From: Larsenimonas salina
GTDB taxonomy: Bacteria > Pseudomonadota > Gammaproteobacteria > Pseudomonadales > Halomonadaceae
Assembly (NCBI RefSeq): GCF_023736155.1
Contig: NZ_JAMLJJ010000003.1
Location: 340,084 to 404,083 of the forward strand
Length of the DNA stretch: 64,000 bases
Direction of reading: 5' to 3'
Shown here one piece after another: positions 1-9,289 of this stretch. Positions within the stretch are counted from its first letter, which is position 1. Every line of letters begins with the position of its first letter. The translations under genes were made by a program, and so were the position numbers. The notes beneath the pieces were generated by a model, which did not search any database, was not told where the DNA came from, and saw nothing but the letters and a program-made list of their open reading frames with translations.

Positions 1-741
1 CACACGCCGACAACGTCCGTGCGGGTGCATATGGTCAACTCCGGTCAGTTGGCGACCATCGATGTTGCAACGCCGAACGGCAAAATCGAGTATCAGGGTA
101 CGACTCACATCTCCGGGGTACCCGGAGAGGCCGCAGCGCTGACGGTCTATTTCGAAGACACCGCCGGTGCCAATTGTGGGGCACTGATGCCCACCGGGCA
201 CGTCAGGGATCGACTGGCCGAGACCGATGTGACGTGCATCGACAACGGCATGCCCGTAGTGCTCATTCGGGCCGAAGATCTTGGCATTAGTGGCCACGAG
301 TCACCGCAAGACCTCGAGCGCAACGACACGCTACGGGCCAGACTGGAAGCGATTCGACTCGAGGCTGGCCCCGTGATGAACCTGGGCAATGTGAAAGCAC
401 GCACCGTACCAAAGCTCTCAATCATTGCCCCAGCCACCGGCTCAGGCACTCTGACAACACGAACGTTCATACCTCACCGATGCCACGAGGCCATCGGTGT
501 ACTGGGCGCCGTAAGCGTTGCAAGCGCGTGTCTGATCGAAGGATCGGTAGCCGCGAGCTATTTCGATGCGCCACCTTCTGGTCGGGCCGAGATATCGATC
601 GAACACCCGACCGGTGACTTCACGGTATCACTTATGACCAATGATCAGGGGCAAATCGAGCAAAGCGGTGTCATTCGCACGGCCCGATTGCTGTCTAAGG
701 GGCATGTGTATATTCCGAGCGCCGTATGGCCTGGCGTTTGA
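1..741 (+). CDS. galD: 4-oxalomesaconate tautomerase (PrpF/GalD family), 5'-truncated by window edge
   Basis: The frame is open from base 1, so the true start lies before the window; 246 residues are visible of a family length near 360. The visible part resembles Pseudomonas GalD, with landmarks such as CIDNGMPVV, MNLG, FIPHRCH and ACLIEGSVA. GalD converts the keto and enol forms of 4-oxalomesaconate in the gallate and protocatechuate 4,5-cleavage routes. A GTG at 19 could be mistaken for a start, but it falls in the middle of the family alignment. The downstream ring-cleavage gene and tannase fit a plant-phenolic catabolic role. The family assignment is firm; the exact pathway rests on neighbours and on recalled similarity. 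Confidence 0.88.
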   Translation, partial: HTPTTSVRVHMVNSGQLATIDVATPNGKIEYQGTTHISGVPGEAAALTVYFEDTAGANCGALMPTGHVRDRLAETDVTCIDNGMPVVLIRAEDLGISGHESPQDLERNDTLRARLEAIRLEAGPVMNLGNVKARTVPKLSIIAPATGSGTLTTRTFIPHRCHEAIGVLGAVSVASACLIEGSVAASYFDAPPSGRAEISIEHPTGDFTVSLMTNDQGQIEQSGVIRTARLLSKGHVYIPSAVWPGV

Positions 742-820
742 AGCCCACGCCATCAGCGCTCATGTCACGCACGAGGCAGACTTCGAACCGTCTGGACAAG
801 CCATTCATGGAGCACAAACA

Positions 821-1798
821 ATGACAAATTCATCCACCTCAAGCGTGTTTCAAGAGCCTTGCTTCGACCTGGCGCATTTAGCGCACGTCGAAATGCTGAC
901 GCCGACCCCGGAAAAAAGCCTCTGGTTCTTTACCGAGGTTATGGGCCTGACCGTCAGTGCCACTAAAAGCAATTCAGTCTACCTGCGCGGATGGGACGAC
1001 TATGAGCATCACACCCTCAAGCTGACCGGCTCGAACACCTCCGGCATCAAGCATCATGCCTTTCGAACCACAAGCCAAGCCGCGCTCGAGCGGCGCGTCG
1101 AGGCGCTGAAACGCCACAACACCGAGTTCGAATGGACCGAGGGAGACCTAGGACACGGCCCAGCCTGCCGGTTCAGAAACCCGGACGGGCACGTCGTTGA
1201 GCTTTATTACGACACCCAATGGTATCAGGCGACCGATGGCACTCGGCCCTCACTTAAGAATCAGGCCGCTCGCATTCCCGGTCGGGGTGCCAACCTTCGG
1301 CGTCTGGATCACCTCAACCTATTGGCAAGCGACGTTAAGAAAACCCGAATTTTCATGCAGGATGTGCTTGGGTGTCGACTGACAGAGCAAATCGTATTTA
1401 ATGATGGCTCGGAAAAGGGAGCATGGTTTAGCGTCAACAACAAAAGTTACGACCTTGCTATTTCCGAAGATCATAGCGGCTCGAGCGGGCGCTTTCACCA
1501 CATGACTTACGCGGTAGACAGCCGCGAGGAAGTGCTTCGCGCCGCAGACATATGCCTGGACAACGGCGTCTACATCGAAACGGGCCCTCACAAGCACGCC
1601 GTGCAGCAAACGTTTTTCCTCTACGTCTAGGAACCCGGCGGCAACCGCTTCGAAATCTGCAACGCTGGCGCCCGGCTGATTCTAGCCCCGGACTGGCAGA
1701 CCGTTATCTGGAACGAAGAAGAGCGCAAGAAAGGTCAAGCCTGGGGGCTTCAAACCATCAAATCGTTTCATACCCACGGTACACCGCCGGTCGAATAA
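821..1798 (+). pseudogene. Extradiol ring-cleavage dioxygenase (catechol 2,3-dioxygenase-like, VOC family) interrupted by in-frame TAG
   Basis: The start at 821 has a GGAG at 809-812. The first 269 residues form two VOC half-domains; the C-terminal one supplies likely iron ligands His in RLDHLN and His in RFHHMTY. At 1628-1630 a TAG interrupts the frame directly before EPGGNRFEI, which carries the conserved third iron ligand (Glu). Beyond the TAG the frame stays open for 55 more residues, including AWGLQTI and SFHTHGTPP, and ends at TAA 1796-1798. A single substitution in a Tyr or Trp codon would explain it. The truncated product should lack ring-cleavage activity. No other frameshift was seen, so the lesion is recent, suppressed or a sequencing error. 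Confidence 0.85.
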
Positions 1799-1823
1799 CT
1801 GGCAGTTCGAGTCTGCAACGCTT

Positions 1824-1853
1824 AAGGCATTCATCTCGCATGAATGCCTTTTT
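1824..1853 (+). terminator. Rho-independent terminator after the dioxygenase
   Basis: An 11-bp stem (AAGGCATTCAT / ATGAATGCCTT) with loop CTCGC is followed by TTT. It closes the galD-dioxygenase unit before the tannase gene. Confidence 0.85.
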
Positions 1854-1986
1854 AGTTTGCGGCGCGCCTATATCTGCGGCATAGCCATAGTGAATGACTT
1901 ATCGGTAAAAAACATATTTCTTGAACACTTTTAAAGCACACTGAGCAAGCGCACTGCACCCTGTTTTTCGACTCTGGAGACCCGAC

Positions 1987-3813
1987 ATGCACAGCCCTTT
2001 CAGGCAACAATCCTATTGGCGGCACGCCCTCCTATCACTAGCGATATTTATCCTTTCACCGCTCGCAGCACAGGCAAGCCCGGACTACGCCTTTTCAAGC
2101 GACAAGACGCCGCCGGCCATGATAACCATCGCGTCATTGCCGGTTGTGCCCGCTCAAGCCAGCTGCGCTGATCTCGCACATGTCTCGTTGACCGAACTGG
2201 GGGGCAGTGGCAGCCAGGTGGACAAAACCCAACAGACTACCATCAACGATCACGCGGTCTGTCAGGTTCAAGGAACGCTTGCCAAGAACATTCATTTCGA
2301 GGTCCGACTGCCGGTCGATACGTGGGCGCAGCGCTATCTTCAGCTCGGTTGCGGAGGCTTGTGTGGCCAAATCACGCTGGAGGCCGGTGCCGCAGACGGA
2401 TGCATACCGCTTGATAACGGCAATTTCGTGACGGCTGCAACCGACATGGCCGGTGGCAACGACGGTACCTTTGGCAAGAACGAAGCCCGACGCCGAGACT
2501 TTGCCTACAAAAGTCAACATCTTACAGCCCTGGCGGCCAAGGCATTGATCAAGACCTATTACGGAAAAGCGCCGACCTATGCCTATTTCGACGGTTGCTC
2601 AGACGGCGGGCGCGAGGCGCTGATCGAAGCGCAGCGTTTCCCTGACGATTTCGATGGCATCATCGCAGGCGCGCCCGCCATGAACTTCGTGATTCAAAAC
2701 GGGCTCTACCACGCATGGCAAGCTCGAACCAATACTGATAAAAACGGCAAGGCGATTCTTACTGCCGACAAACTGCCCATGCTGCATAACGCGGTAGTGG
2801 CACAGTGCGATGGCCTTGATGGCCAAGTAGATGGGTTGATTTCCGCCCCCAGCCTCTGCCAGTTCAACCCGGCAACGCTTCAATGCCCTGCCGATCTCAA
2901 AGACACAAGCCACTGCCTGACCGCGCCCGAAGTGGCGGTCGTGCGTAAATTCTACGAAGGCCCGCTCGACCCTGACACGGGCGAGCACCTTTCTCTTGGC
3001 GGGCCGATGCCCGGTTCCGAGTTGAATTGGCAAGGCATTTACGTACCCGAAACCCATTCCGATCCGCTGTTCAGTCGCTCGATCGCACTGGGAGCACTGC
3101 GCTATGTGATTTTCAAGAACAATCCGAGCAAGAACTTCTCACTCGATGACATCACCTTCGACAAGGCGTATGTAGAAAAGCTGACGTCGCTTCATACGCT
3201 TTACGATGCGACCAGCCCCGACCTTTCAGCTTTCAAACAGGCCGGTGGAAAGCTGATTCTATGGCAGGGTTGGGCCGACCCTCATATTTCGCCAGCCTAT
3301 CTGGTCGCTTATCATGAGGCGATTGCCAAGACGATGGGCAAAAAGACGGCCCATCAGTTCGAGCGGCTCTATATGCTGCCGGGGGTATCGCACTGTTCCG
3401 GTGGTGAAGGTCCAAGCAAGATCGATCTATTGACACCGATGATGGCGTGGGTTGAACGGGGCCATGCTCCAAAGGCCATCAATACCTACGCCGTTCAATC
3501 CAGCACCCAGAATAGCTTCGGCCAACCGACCGGTACCGCCTCAGCTGCCTCCAAGGACAGCGATGCTGGAAATGACGAACACGGCGATAAAGACGCTCAC
3601 GGCCCAAGCCCAGCAGCTCGACAGAGCGACCGTAACGCGCTCGTCACTCAGTCGCGGCCGGTATTTCCTTATCCGTTCGTTGCCAAATACGACGGCAAGG
3701 GCGACCCGAACAATGCCAGCAGTTACATTCAGGGTCCGCCCTTGCAGAGCATGTCGTTCAAGAATTGGGCTGGGGCAGCTCTTTATACTCCTTATAGAGG
3801 TCAAACCAACTAA
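1987..3813 (+). CDS. Tannase / feruloyl esterase family alpha/beta-hydrolase, exported
   Basis: 608 residues with an N-terminal Sec signal peptide (hydrophobic stretch about residues 12-29, then AQAS). The catalytic apparatus of the tannase/FaeB family is visible: nucleophile Ser205 in GCSDGG, Asp431 in GWADPH and His469 in GVSHCSG. Cys204 and Cys470 neighbour the Ser and His, the CS-D-HC arrangement in which a disulfide joins the triad residues. Such enzymes hydrolyse galloyl or feruloyl esters in the periplasm or outside the cell. The gene lies beside galD, so release of gallate from tannins is a plausible role, but the substrate cannot be read from sequence. A polar, Ser/Asp-rich insert occupies about residues 505-550. 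Confidence 0.85.
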   Translation: MHSPFRQQSYWRHALLSLAIFILSPLAAQASPDYAFSSDKTPPAMITIASLPVVPAQASCADLAHVSLTELGGSGSQVDKTQQTTINDHAVCQVQGTLAKNIHFEVRLPVDTWAQRYLQLGCGGLCGQITLEAGAADGCIPLDNGNFVTAATDMAGGNDGTFGKNEARRRDFAYKSQHLTALAAKALIKTYYGKAPTYAYFDGCSDGGREALIEAQRFPDDFDGIIAGAPAMNFVIQNGLYHAWQARTNTDKNGKAILTADKLPMLHNAVVAQCDGLDGQVDGLISAPSLCQFNPATLQCPADLKDTSHCLTAPEVAVVRKFYEGPLDPDTGEHLSLGGPMPGSELNWQGIYVPETHSDPLFSRSIALGALRYVIFKNNPSKNFSLDDITFDKAYVEKLTSLHTLYDATSPDLSAFKQAGGKLILWQGWADPHISPAYLVAYHEAIAKTMGKKTAHQFERLYMLPGVSHCSGGEGPSKIDLLTPMMAWVERGHAPKAINTYAVQSSTQNSFGQPTGTASAASKDSDAGNDEHGDKDAHGPSPAARQSDRNALVTQSRPVFPYPFVAKYDGKGDPNNASSYIQGPPLQSMSFKNWAGAALYTPYRGQTN

Positions 3814-3934
3814 TGCTTGACGCCGGGCACAGTCCCGTTGCTTTGGCGCGCTTCAGTTGAGGCGCGCCGAAACGCGTACATGCATCTTGAGCATCATCGC
3901 ATTAAGAGCGGTCTATCGTGTAACAATGCTTTTC

Positions 3935-3958
3935 AGACTGCTGCCATCATGGCAGTCT
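3935..3958. repeat. Inverted repeat between tannase and pqiA
   Basis: AGACTGC (3935-3941) and GCAGTCT (3952-3958) form a 7-bp stem around a 10-base centre. No T-tract follows, so this is not a clear terminator; it could be a processing or regulatory site. A possible pqiA ATG (3949) lies inside it. Confidence 0.4.
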
Positions 3959-4014
3959 CAACACTCCTTGTGCCTACACCAGCCCACTGGATACGTCTTT
4001 CAAGAGCCTTGCCG

Positions 4015-5325
4015 ATGACTGCATCGAGTCCACCGTCAGTTCCCTCTTCACTGCATGTTCGCGCATGCCTTGAGTGTGACTTGATCAGTGAAGTGCCCCG
4101 ATTATCACCGGGCGAAGCCGCACACTGCCCACGCTGTCACCATGTGCTGGCTCAGCGCCACAACAAGCCTGCCACTCATGTGGTGGCTTACGCCCTGAGC
4201 GCTCTAATTGCGCTGGGACTTGCGCTGCCGTTTACGTTCATTTCGTTCGAGGCGCGCGGCGTGAAACGCGACATGGGGCTGAGCGAAGCAGCCAATACGT
4301 TGCTGCAACAGCACTACGAAGCACTGTCGTTTCTGATCTGGTGGGGCATCATCATCCTGCCGGCGATCTATCTGAGCGTCAGCATCTATCTGCACTTGGG
4401 ACCGCTCTGGAACTATACTCCGGTGGCGCGCCGTGGCTTCGGCAGGCTCTTGAAGCGCATGGAGCCCTGGATGATGGCCGATGTCTTTCTGATCGGGGTG
4501 CTGGTCAGCATGGTCAAGATTCTGGCCCTTGCCGAGATCGGCTTCGGCGTGTCGTTCTGGGCCTACTCCGCCTTCGTGATCTTGGTGCTTAAAACGACGC
4601 GAGTGATGGACCACGACTGGCTCTGGACCTTCATTGGCGGGCCCGACCGGCCGCTAAGACACGCCCGCGCCGGCAGGACAGGCCGCCAGCAGAACATGAC
4701 GGGCTGCCCGGTGTGCTACACCTTGAATGAGCTTGATTCGGATCAACGCGGACACTGTCGTCGCTGTAGTGGCGCCCTGCGGCTTCGCAAGTACAGAAGC
4801 CTTCAGACCACGCTTGCCCTGCTGGTTACATCAATCATTCTTTACATTCCGGCCATGACGCTTCCGATCATGACCGTAACCACCCTCGGCGACAGCTCTC
4901 CCCAGACCGTGATCGCGGGTGTGATGCACCTTTGGGGCTCCGGTGACTGGCCTATCGCCCTGATCATTTTCGTGGCAAGCGTGGTCATCCCCATTGCCAA
5001 GATTCTGGCGCTTGGGTGGCTGAGCTGGAAGGTCTGGCGGCCTTATCCCTCCAGGCCGCTGCTGCGCCATCGGCTTTACAGCATGACCGAGCTGATCGGA
5101 CGGTGGTCGATGATCGATGTGTTCGTGGTGGCACTTCTGGTCGCCCTGGTGCGCCTTGGGTCTGTCATGTCGGTCTACCCGGGTTTAGGCGTGATCGCCT
5201 TTGCCGGGGTCGTCATTCTTACTATGCTGGCAGCTATCTGCTTCGATCCCCGCTTACTGTGGGACAACCCTCGAGATCAACAGGACAGTGTGAATGAGTT
5301 CGTCGCTCCCACAAGCACTTCGTAA
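4015..5325 (+). CDS. pqiA: Paraquat-inducible protein A (inner-membrane partner of PqiB)
   Basis: 436 residues from ATG 4015; the frame is open further upstream, but this start has an AAGAG ahead of it and puts the first zinc-ribbon near the N terminus, as in the family. Two repeated PqiA modules are seen, each opening with a CxxC...CxxC ribbon (CLEC/CPRC and CPVC/CRRC) followed by about four membrane helices, eight in all. PqiA is thought to anchor or energise the PqiB needle that moves phospholipids between inner and outer membranes. Its 3' end overlaps pqiB by 32 bases, so the genes are probably translationally coupled. Confidence 0.9.
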   Translation: MTASSPPSVPSSLHVRACLECDLISEVPRLSPGEAAHCPRCHHVLAQRHNKPATHVVAYALSALIALGLALPFTFISFEARGVKRDMGLSEAANTLLQQHYEALSFLIWWGIIILPAIYLSVSIYLHLGPLWNYTPVARRGFGRLLKRMEPWMMADVFLIGVLVSMVKILALAEIGFGVSFWAYSAFVILVLKTTRVMDHDWLWTFIGGPDRPLRHARAGRTGRQQNMTGCPVCYTLNELDSDQRGHCRRCSGALRLRKYRSLQTTLALLVTSIILYIPAMTLPIMTVTTLGDSSPQTVIAGVMHLWGSGDWPIALIIFVASVVIPIAKILALGWLSWKVWRPYPSRPLLRHRLYSMTELIGRWSMIDVFVVALLVALVRLGSVMSVYPGLGVIAFAGVVILTMLAAICFDPRLLWDNPRDQQDSVNEFVAPTSTS

Positions 5326-6940
5326 ACGGCAAAAATCGATCTCTCCCGTATGGCTGGTACCACTTCTGGCCGTGCTCATCGGGGGGTGGATGCTCTACCA
5401 CACCTTCACCTCACGCGGGCCCGAGATCACCCTGATCATGGATAACGCCGAAGGCATCGAGGCCGGCAAGACACTGATCAAGGCGCGCAACGTCGAAGTG
5501 GGCCGGGTCAATTCGGTGTCGTTGTCCGACGATACCAGTCACGCAGTGGTCACGGCGCGCATGCATGAAGACGCCGAAAACCTGTTGAAGACCGACAGCC
5601 GGTTCTGGGTAGTCAAGCCGCGCGTCGGTCGTGAGGGCATCAGTGGCCTGAATACCGTGCTTTCCGGCCCCTACATTCAGCTCCAGCCCGGGCGCGCCGA
5701 GCAAACCAAACGCCGCTTTGACATGCTCGAAAAGCCACCGGTCGCACCCCCGGATGCCGGCGGCCTTCGCATCAACCTGACCAGCGCCAACGCCAACGCA
5801 CTGAGCGTGGGCGACCCGGTCATCTTTCAGGGCTTCACGGTGGGCCGAGTCGAGGCGTCCAACTTCGACACCTCGGACCGCCAGATGCATTATCGCCTCT
5901 ACATTTTCAAACCCTATCGCTCACTTGTAACGACCAATACCCGTTTTTGGTCCGCTTCAGGCGTGCGGTTCGATCTGAGCACGGAAGGCTTTACCCTGGA
6001 TCTGGCCTCGATCGAGTCCCTGATCAGTGGGGGCGTCACCTTTGGTGTGCCTGAAGACATTGCCCCCGGCAATCCCATCGCGCAGACCGACAATACGTTC
6101 GAGCTCTACGGCGATGAAGAAACCGCGCGGCAGGGCAGCTTCAGCCATTACCTCAAGTACATCGTGATGGTCGATGACACGGTACGCGGCCTGCACAAGG
6201 GGGCACCGGTCGAGTACCGAGGAGTTCGTATCGGCACCGTCGATACCGTGGCGTACCATTTGATCAAGGTCGAAAAACGCTCGCTGACCAACTTCAGCAT
6301 TCCGGTACTGATTCGCATCGAGCCTCAGCGCATCCAAAGCAACCTCGATAAGCAAGGCATCGAGCAGTGGCGCGCTCGGGTCAACCGCCTGGTCAAGGAA
6401 GGGCTTCGTGCCTCACTCAAGGCGGGTAATCTCTTTACCGGCGCGCTGTTTGTGGATCTGAACTTCGACGACAGCGCAGAGCCTGTCGATACGATTAATC
6501 AGTTTGAAGGCATCGATATTCTGCCAAGCCAGCCGGGCAGCTTCGCGCAGATCGAACAGAAGGTATCGGCGCTGCTCGACAAGCTCAATGATCTTCAAAT
6601 CGAGCCTGCCCTGAATCACCTGGATCAGACGCTTGCAAGCTCCGATGCGCTGGTCAAGGAGCTGACGGCGACCAGTACGCGCCTCAATGAGCTATTGGAT
6701 GATCCATCCACTCGCGCGCTGCCCTCAGAGACGCGCCAGACCCTTGAATCGGTCCAGGGCACGCTGGATAGCTATTCACAGGATACACCGGCCTACGGCG
6801 AGCTGACGCAGACGCTCAAGTCACTGCAGCAGCTTCTGAACGACTTGCAGCCCGCGGCGCGCACGCTGAGCGAAAAGCCGAACGCCCTCTTGTTCAACCG
6901 AGAGGTCATCACCGACCCCCAACCCAAGGCGGCCCCATGA
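5294..6940 (+). CDS. pqiB: PqiB, MCE-domain intermembrane transport protein
   Basis: 548 residues, near the E. coli PqiB length. One N-terminal membrane helix (about residues 19-37) is followed by three MCE domains (starting about residues 44, 160 and 285) and a helical C-terminal segment (about 425-530), which in PqiB forms the coiled-coil needle. MCE proteins build hexameric tunnels across the periplasm for lipid transport. The gene overlaps pqiA upstream and pqiC downstream (ATGA), making a tight three-gene operon. Confidence 0.93.
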   Translation: MSSSLPQALRKRQKSISPVWLVPLLAVLIGGWMLYHTFTSRGPEITLIMDNAEGIEAGKTLIKARNVEVGRVNSVSLSDDTSHAVVTARMHEDAENLLKTDSRFWVVKPRVGREGISGLNTVLSGPYIQLQPGRAEQTKRRFDMLEKPPVAPPDAGGLRINLTSANANALSVGDPVIFQGFTVGRVEASNFDTSDRQMHYRLYIFKPYRSLVTTNTRFWSASGVRFDLSTEGFTLDLASIESLISGGVTFGVPEDIAPGNPIAQTDNTFELYGDEETARQGSFSHYLKYIVMVDDTVRGLHKGAPVEYRGVRIGTVDTVAYHLIKVEKRSLTNFSIPVLIRIEPQRIQSNLDKQGIEQWRARVNRLVKEGLRASLKAGNLFTGALFVDLNFDDSAEPVDTINQFEGIDILPSQPGSFAQIEQKVSALLDKLNDLQIEPALNHLDQTLASSDALVKELTATSTRLNELLDDPSTRALPSETRQTLESVQGTLDSYSQDTPAYGELTQTLKSLQQLLNDLQPAARTLSEKPNALLFNREVITDPQPKAAP

Positions 6941-7581
6941 TGCGATCGCTTTCACACTTCACGCGCGGCTGCACGCTGGCGATTACAGCGCTCACTCTAA
7001 CCGGGTGCGTCAGCGGTGGCAGCACTGAATTTCATCGCTATGCGCTTGCAGAAGTGCCGAGCAGCTCGGCGCCCTCCCCGGCGCTGCATGTATTGGCGGT
7101 GCCCGGTGTCCGCCTTTCGGGCATGCTGGCAGGCAATGGCATCGTCATGCAGGTGAGCGACATCGAATTGCAGGCGGCCCAGCAGAATTTGTGGGCGGGT
7201 GAGCTGGGCCACCAGCTCACCCAGCGCCTTCAATCGTCGCTTCAACACGCGTTGCCCGCGACACGCATAGATTCACAGCCAGGCGATGGAATGACCCTGA
7301 CAGTCGATGTGGAGCAGTTTCAGGGGCGCTTCGATGGCCAGGCGGTTGCTTCCGGCCAGTACCGTGTCACGAATGCTGATGGCGATGTGCGAATTCAGGA
7401 CCGGTTTCAACATACCGTGCCTCTTGCCGAAGACGGCTATCCGGCTCTGGTTCGGGCCCTCGGCACGGCCTGGTCGCGCAGCAGCGACCAGATTGCTGCG
7501 CGCATCAAAGCAGTACAGAGCACGCCTTCACCAACCAGCTCGCCTAACACAGAAACCGCCACGGAAGAGCAATCTCAATAA
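6937..7581 (+). CDS. pqiC: PqiC outer-membrane lipoprotein
   Basis: 214 residues. A lipoprotein signal peptide ends in the lipobox LTGC (Cys about residue 24), predicting lipidation and, with Val at +2, outer-membrane sorting. The body matches the PqiC/YmbA fold, the auxiliary lipoprotein that docks the PqiB needle at the outer membrane. The start ATG overlaps the pqiB stop (ATGA at 6937). The C-terminal tail is Ser/Thr/Glu-rich and probably disordered. Confidence 0.88.
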   Translation: MMRSLSHFTRGCTLAITALTLTGCVSGGSTEFHRYALAEVPSSSAPSPALHVLAVPGVRLSGMLAGNGIVMQVSDIELQAAQQNLWAGELGHQLTQRLQSSLQHALPATRIDSQPGDGMTLTVDVEQFQGRFDGQAVASGQYRVTNADGDVRIQDRFQHTVPLAEDGYPALVRALGTAWSRSSDQIAARIKAVQSTPSPTSSPNTETATEEQSQ

Positions 7582-7684
7582 CAGCCATTTCCTTTCGCGC
7601 TCGCATGCTGATAGCCACTTGCTTAGTGGCGGCAGTTCAACACGACAGGCAGCGGGCGCAACGAAACATACGCTGAAAGCGCAA

Positions 7685-8536
7685 CTATTCCGGGCAAAGC
7701 CAAGTGCCGTGATGGCGAGCCGAGCCGCCCCACACACGAGCAACGCTCGTATACGCCTCGGTGAGCGTCTCCGGGCACTGCCAGGGCGGATTCGCGATCA
7801 AAAGACCTGAACCATGCATGCCTCGCGTATGGCCTTCAGGCCAGCGCATCAGCTCACTTTTCCAGATTTTCTTGTGTCCCGATGCCTTTACGTGATCCAG
7901 AAGAACCTGATGACGGCCATCCGGCAACAAGGGATACCAGACCATCACGACCGCGTGCCGCGACTTGCTGAGTAATTTGCCAAGCGTCGAAGCCACCTGC
8001 TGATAATCCGTTTTAACCTCGTAAGATGGGTCAATCACGCAAAGTAGACGCGGCGTGGCAACCGGCTGCATCGCAACGACGTCGTTCAGCCCATCACGCT
8101 GGTAACAATGCGCACTGCCAACAAATGACTGCGCCTCGAGGTGCTTGAACTCTCCTGGATGCAACTCGAAGAAATGCGCCTGATCGCCTGAACGCAGACC
8201 ACGAGCCAGCCACCAGGGTGAGCCGGGATAACGCTTGAAGCGCAGAGACGGTGAAGAATTACCACTGGCTTGTAGCGTATCGAGCGCGGCAAGCCATGAG
8301 GCGACGTCAGAATGATCGGTGGCGTGCTTCAACAGCGGAACGATGCCGTCTTGATACTCTGCACCCCGTGTCATCTCCTTACCGGAGAGCGGATACAGGC
8401 CACGTCCTGCATGCGTGTCTATATACGTAATGGATGATTTTTTACGTAAAAGATGTTCCATCATGACGTGGACACCGAGGTGCTTATGGACATCCGCAAA
8501 ATTACCTGCGTGATAGGCATGCTGGTAGGAAAGCAC
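7685..8536 (-). CDS. rlmJ: 23S rRNA (adenine(2030)-N(6))-methyltransferase
   Basis: 283 residues, as in E. coli RlmJ. The N terminus (SYQHAYHAGNFADVHKH) and the SAM-binding TYIDTHAGRG segment are family signatures. The catalytic motif reads DPSYE where E. coli has DPPYE; a small change within the N6-adenine methyltransferase motif class and probably active. The product methylates A2030 of 23S rRNA. It is convergent with pqiC and is separated from the upstream yiaD by a terminator, so it likely has its own promoter. Confidence 0.93.
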   Translation of the reverse strand: MLSYQHAYHAGNFADVHKHLGVHVMMEHLLRKKSSITYIDTHAGRGLYPLSGKEMTRGAEYQDGIVPLLKHATDHSDVASWLAALDTLQASGNSSPSLRFKRYPGSPWWLARGLRSGDQAHFFELHPGEFKHLEAQSFVGSAHCYQRDGLNDVVAMQPVATPRLLCVIDPSYEVKTDYQQVASTLGKLLSKSRHAVVMVWYPLLPDGRHQVLLDHVKASGHKKIWKSELMRWPEGHTRGMHGSGLLIANPPWQCPETLTEAYTSVARVWGGSARHHGTWLCPE

Positions 8537-8568
8537 GGTGTTGATTCCTTGATGAAAACACGAGAGTC

Positions 8569-8601
8569 AAAAAAAGAGGCGCCTTAACAGGCGCCTCTTT
8601 T
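8569..8601 (-). terminator. Terminator of the rdgB-hemW-yiaD unit
   Basis: A perfect 12-bp stem (AAAAGAGGCGCC 8572-8583 / GGCGCCTCTTTT 8590-8601) with loop TTAACA. Read on the minus strand it is followed by a T-tract. It lies 15 bases past the yiaD stop and just ahead of rlmJ. Confidence 0.9.
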
Positions 8602-8616
8602 CGAGGGAAAACGCAA

Positions 8617-9279
8617 TCAGCCTTGTTTGGGCGTCAACGTCAGCTCGACACGCCGATTTTGAGCGCGACCCGATTCCGTATCGTTGCTTGCAATCGGGTT
8701 TTGCTCGCCGCCGCCACGAATATTGAGGCGATTATAATCGACGCCGCTTTGCGCCAGGTAATTTCCAACCGACTGTGCGCGCTGCTCGGACAGACGCTGG
8801 TTGTAGGACGCCGCCCCGGTGGAGTCGGTGTAGCCTGTGATGTTGATGTTGGTATCGCCGTACTCTTTAAGTACTTCGTTGACGCCATTGAGCGCGTTTT
8901 GAATCTGCGGCGTCAGTTGGGTCGAATCGGAGGCGAACGTGATGCTGCCCGGCATGTTCAGGATGATCTGGTCACCAGAGCGGGTCACGCTTACACCGGT
9001 GCCCTGCATTTTCTGACGCAGCTGCGCTTCCTGACGGTCCATATAGTACCCAATGCCACTGCCGGCCGCCGCGCCGAGGGCTGCGCCGATCAGGGCCTTG
9101 TCGGTACGATGGTTGCCACTTTTGGTCGCACCGGCCACGGCGCCGACTGCTGCACCAATACCGGCACCCTTGGCAAGGCTCGAGGTCTGCTGCTCGTTGG
9201 TATAGGGGTTATAGGTACTACACCCGGCCAAACCGACTGCCATGGTCAGAGGTAGCGCAATCCAGGCTATTTTTTTCAT
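8617..9279 (-). CDS. yiaD: OmpA-family outer-membrane lipoprotein with glycine zipper (YiaD-like)
   Basis: 220 residues. The signal peptide ends in lipobox LAGC (Cys20). Residues about 38-80 form a glycine-zipper hairpin (GAGIGAAVGAVAG and GAALGAAAGSGIGYY). The C-terminal about 110 residues form an OmpA peptidoglycan-binding domain with NITGYTDSTG and LSEQRAQSV. It probably anchors the outer membrane to peptidoglycan. GGAGTAAGG precedes the ATG, and the gap to hemW is only 10 bases, so it is likely co-transcribed with rdgB-hemW. Confidence 0.88.
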   Translation of the reverse strand: MKKIAWIALPLTMAVGLAGCSTYNPYTNEQQTSSLAKGAGIGAAVGAVAGATKSGNHRTDKALIGAALGAAAGSGIGYYMDRQEAQLRQKMQGTGVSVTRSGDQIILNMPGSITFASDSTQLTPQIQNALNGVNEVLKEYGDTNINITGYTDSTGAASYNQRLSEQRAQSVGNYLAQSGVDYNRLNIRGGGEQNPIASNDTESGRAQNRRVELTLTPKQG

Positions 9280-9289
9280 CCTTACTCCA

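Noticed and set aside
641..820. Longer N terminus for the dioxygenase starting inside galD
   Set aside because: The added 60 residues overlap galD and do not resemble a VOC protein; ATG 821 has a good ribosome site.
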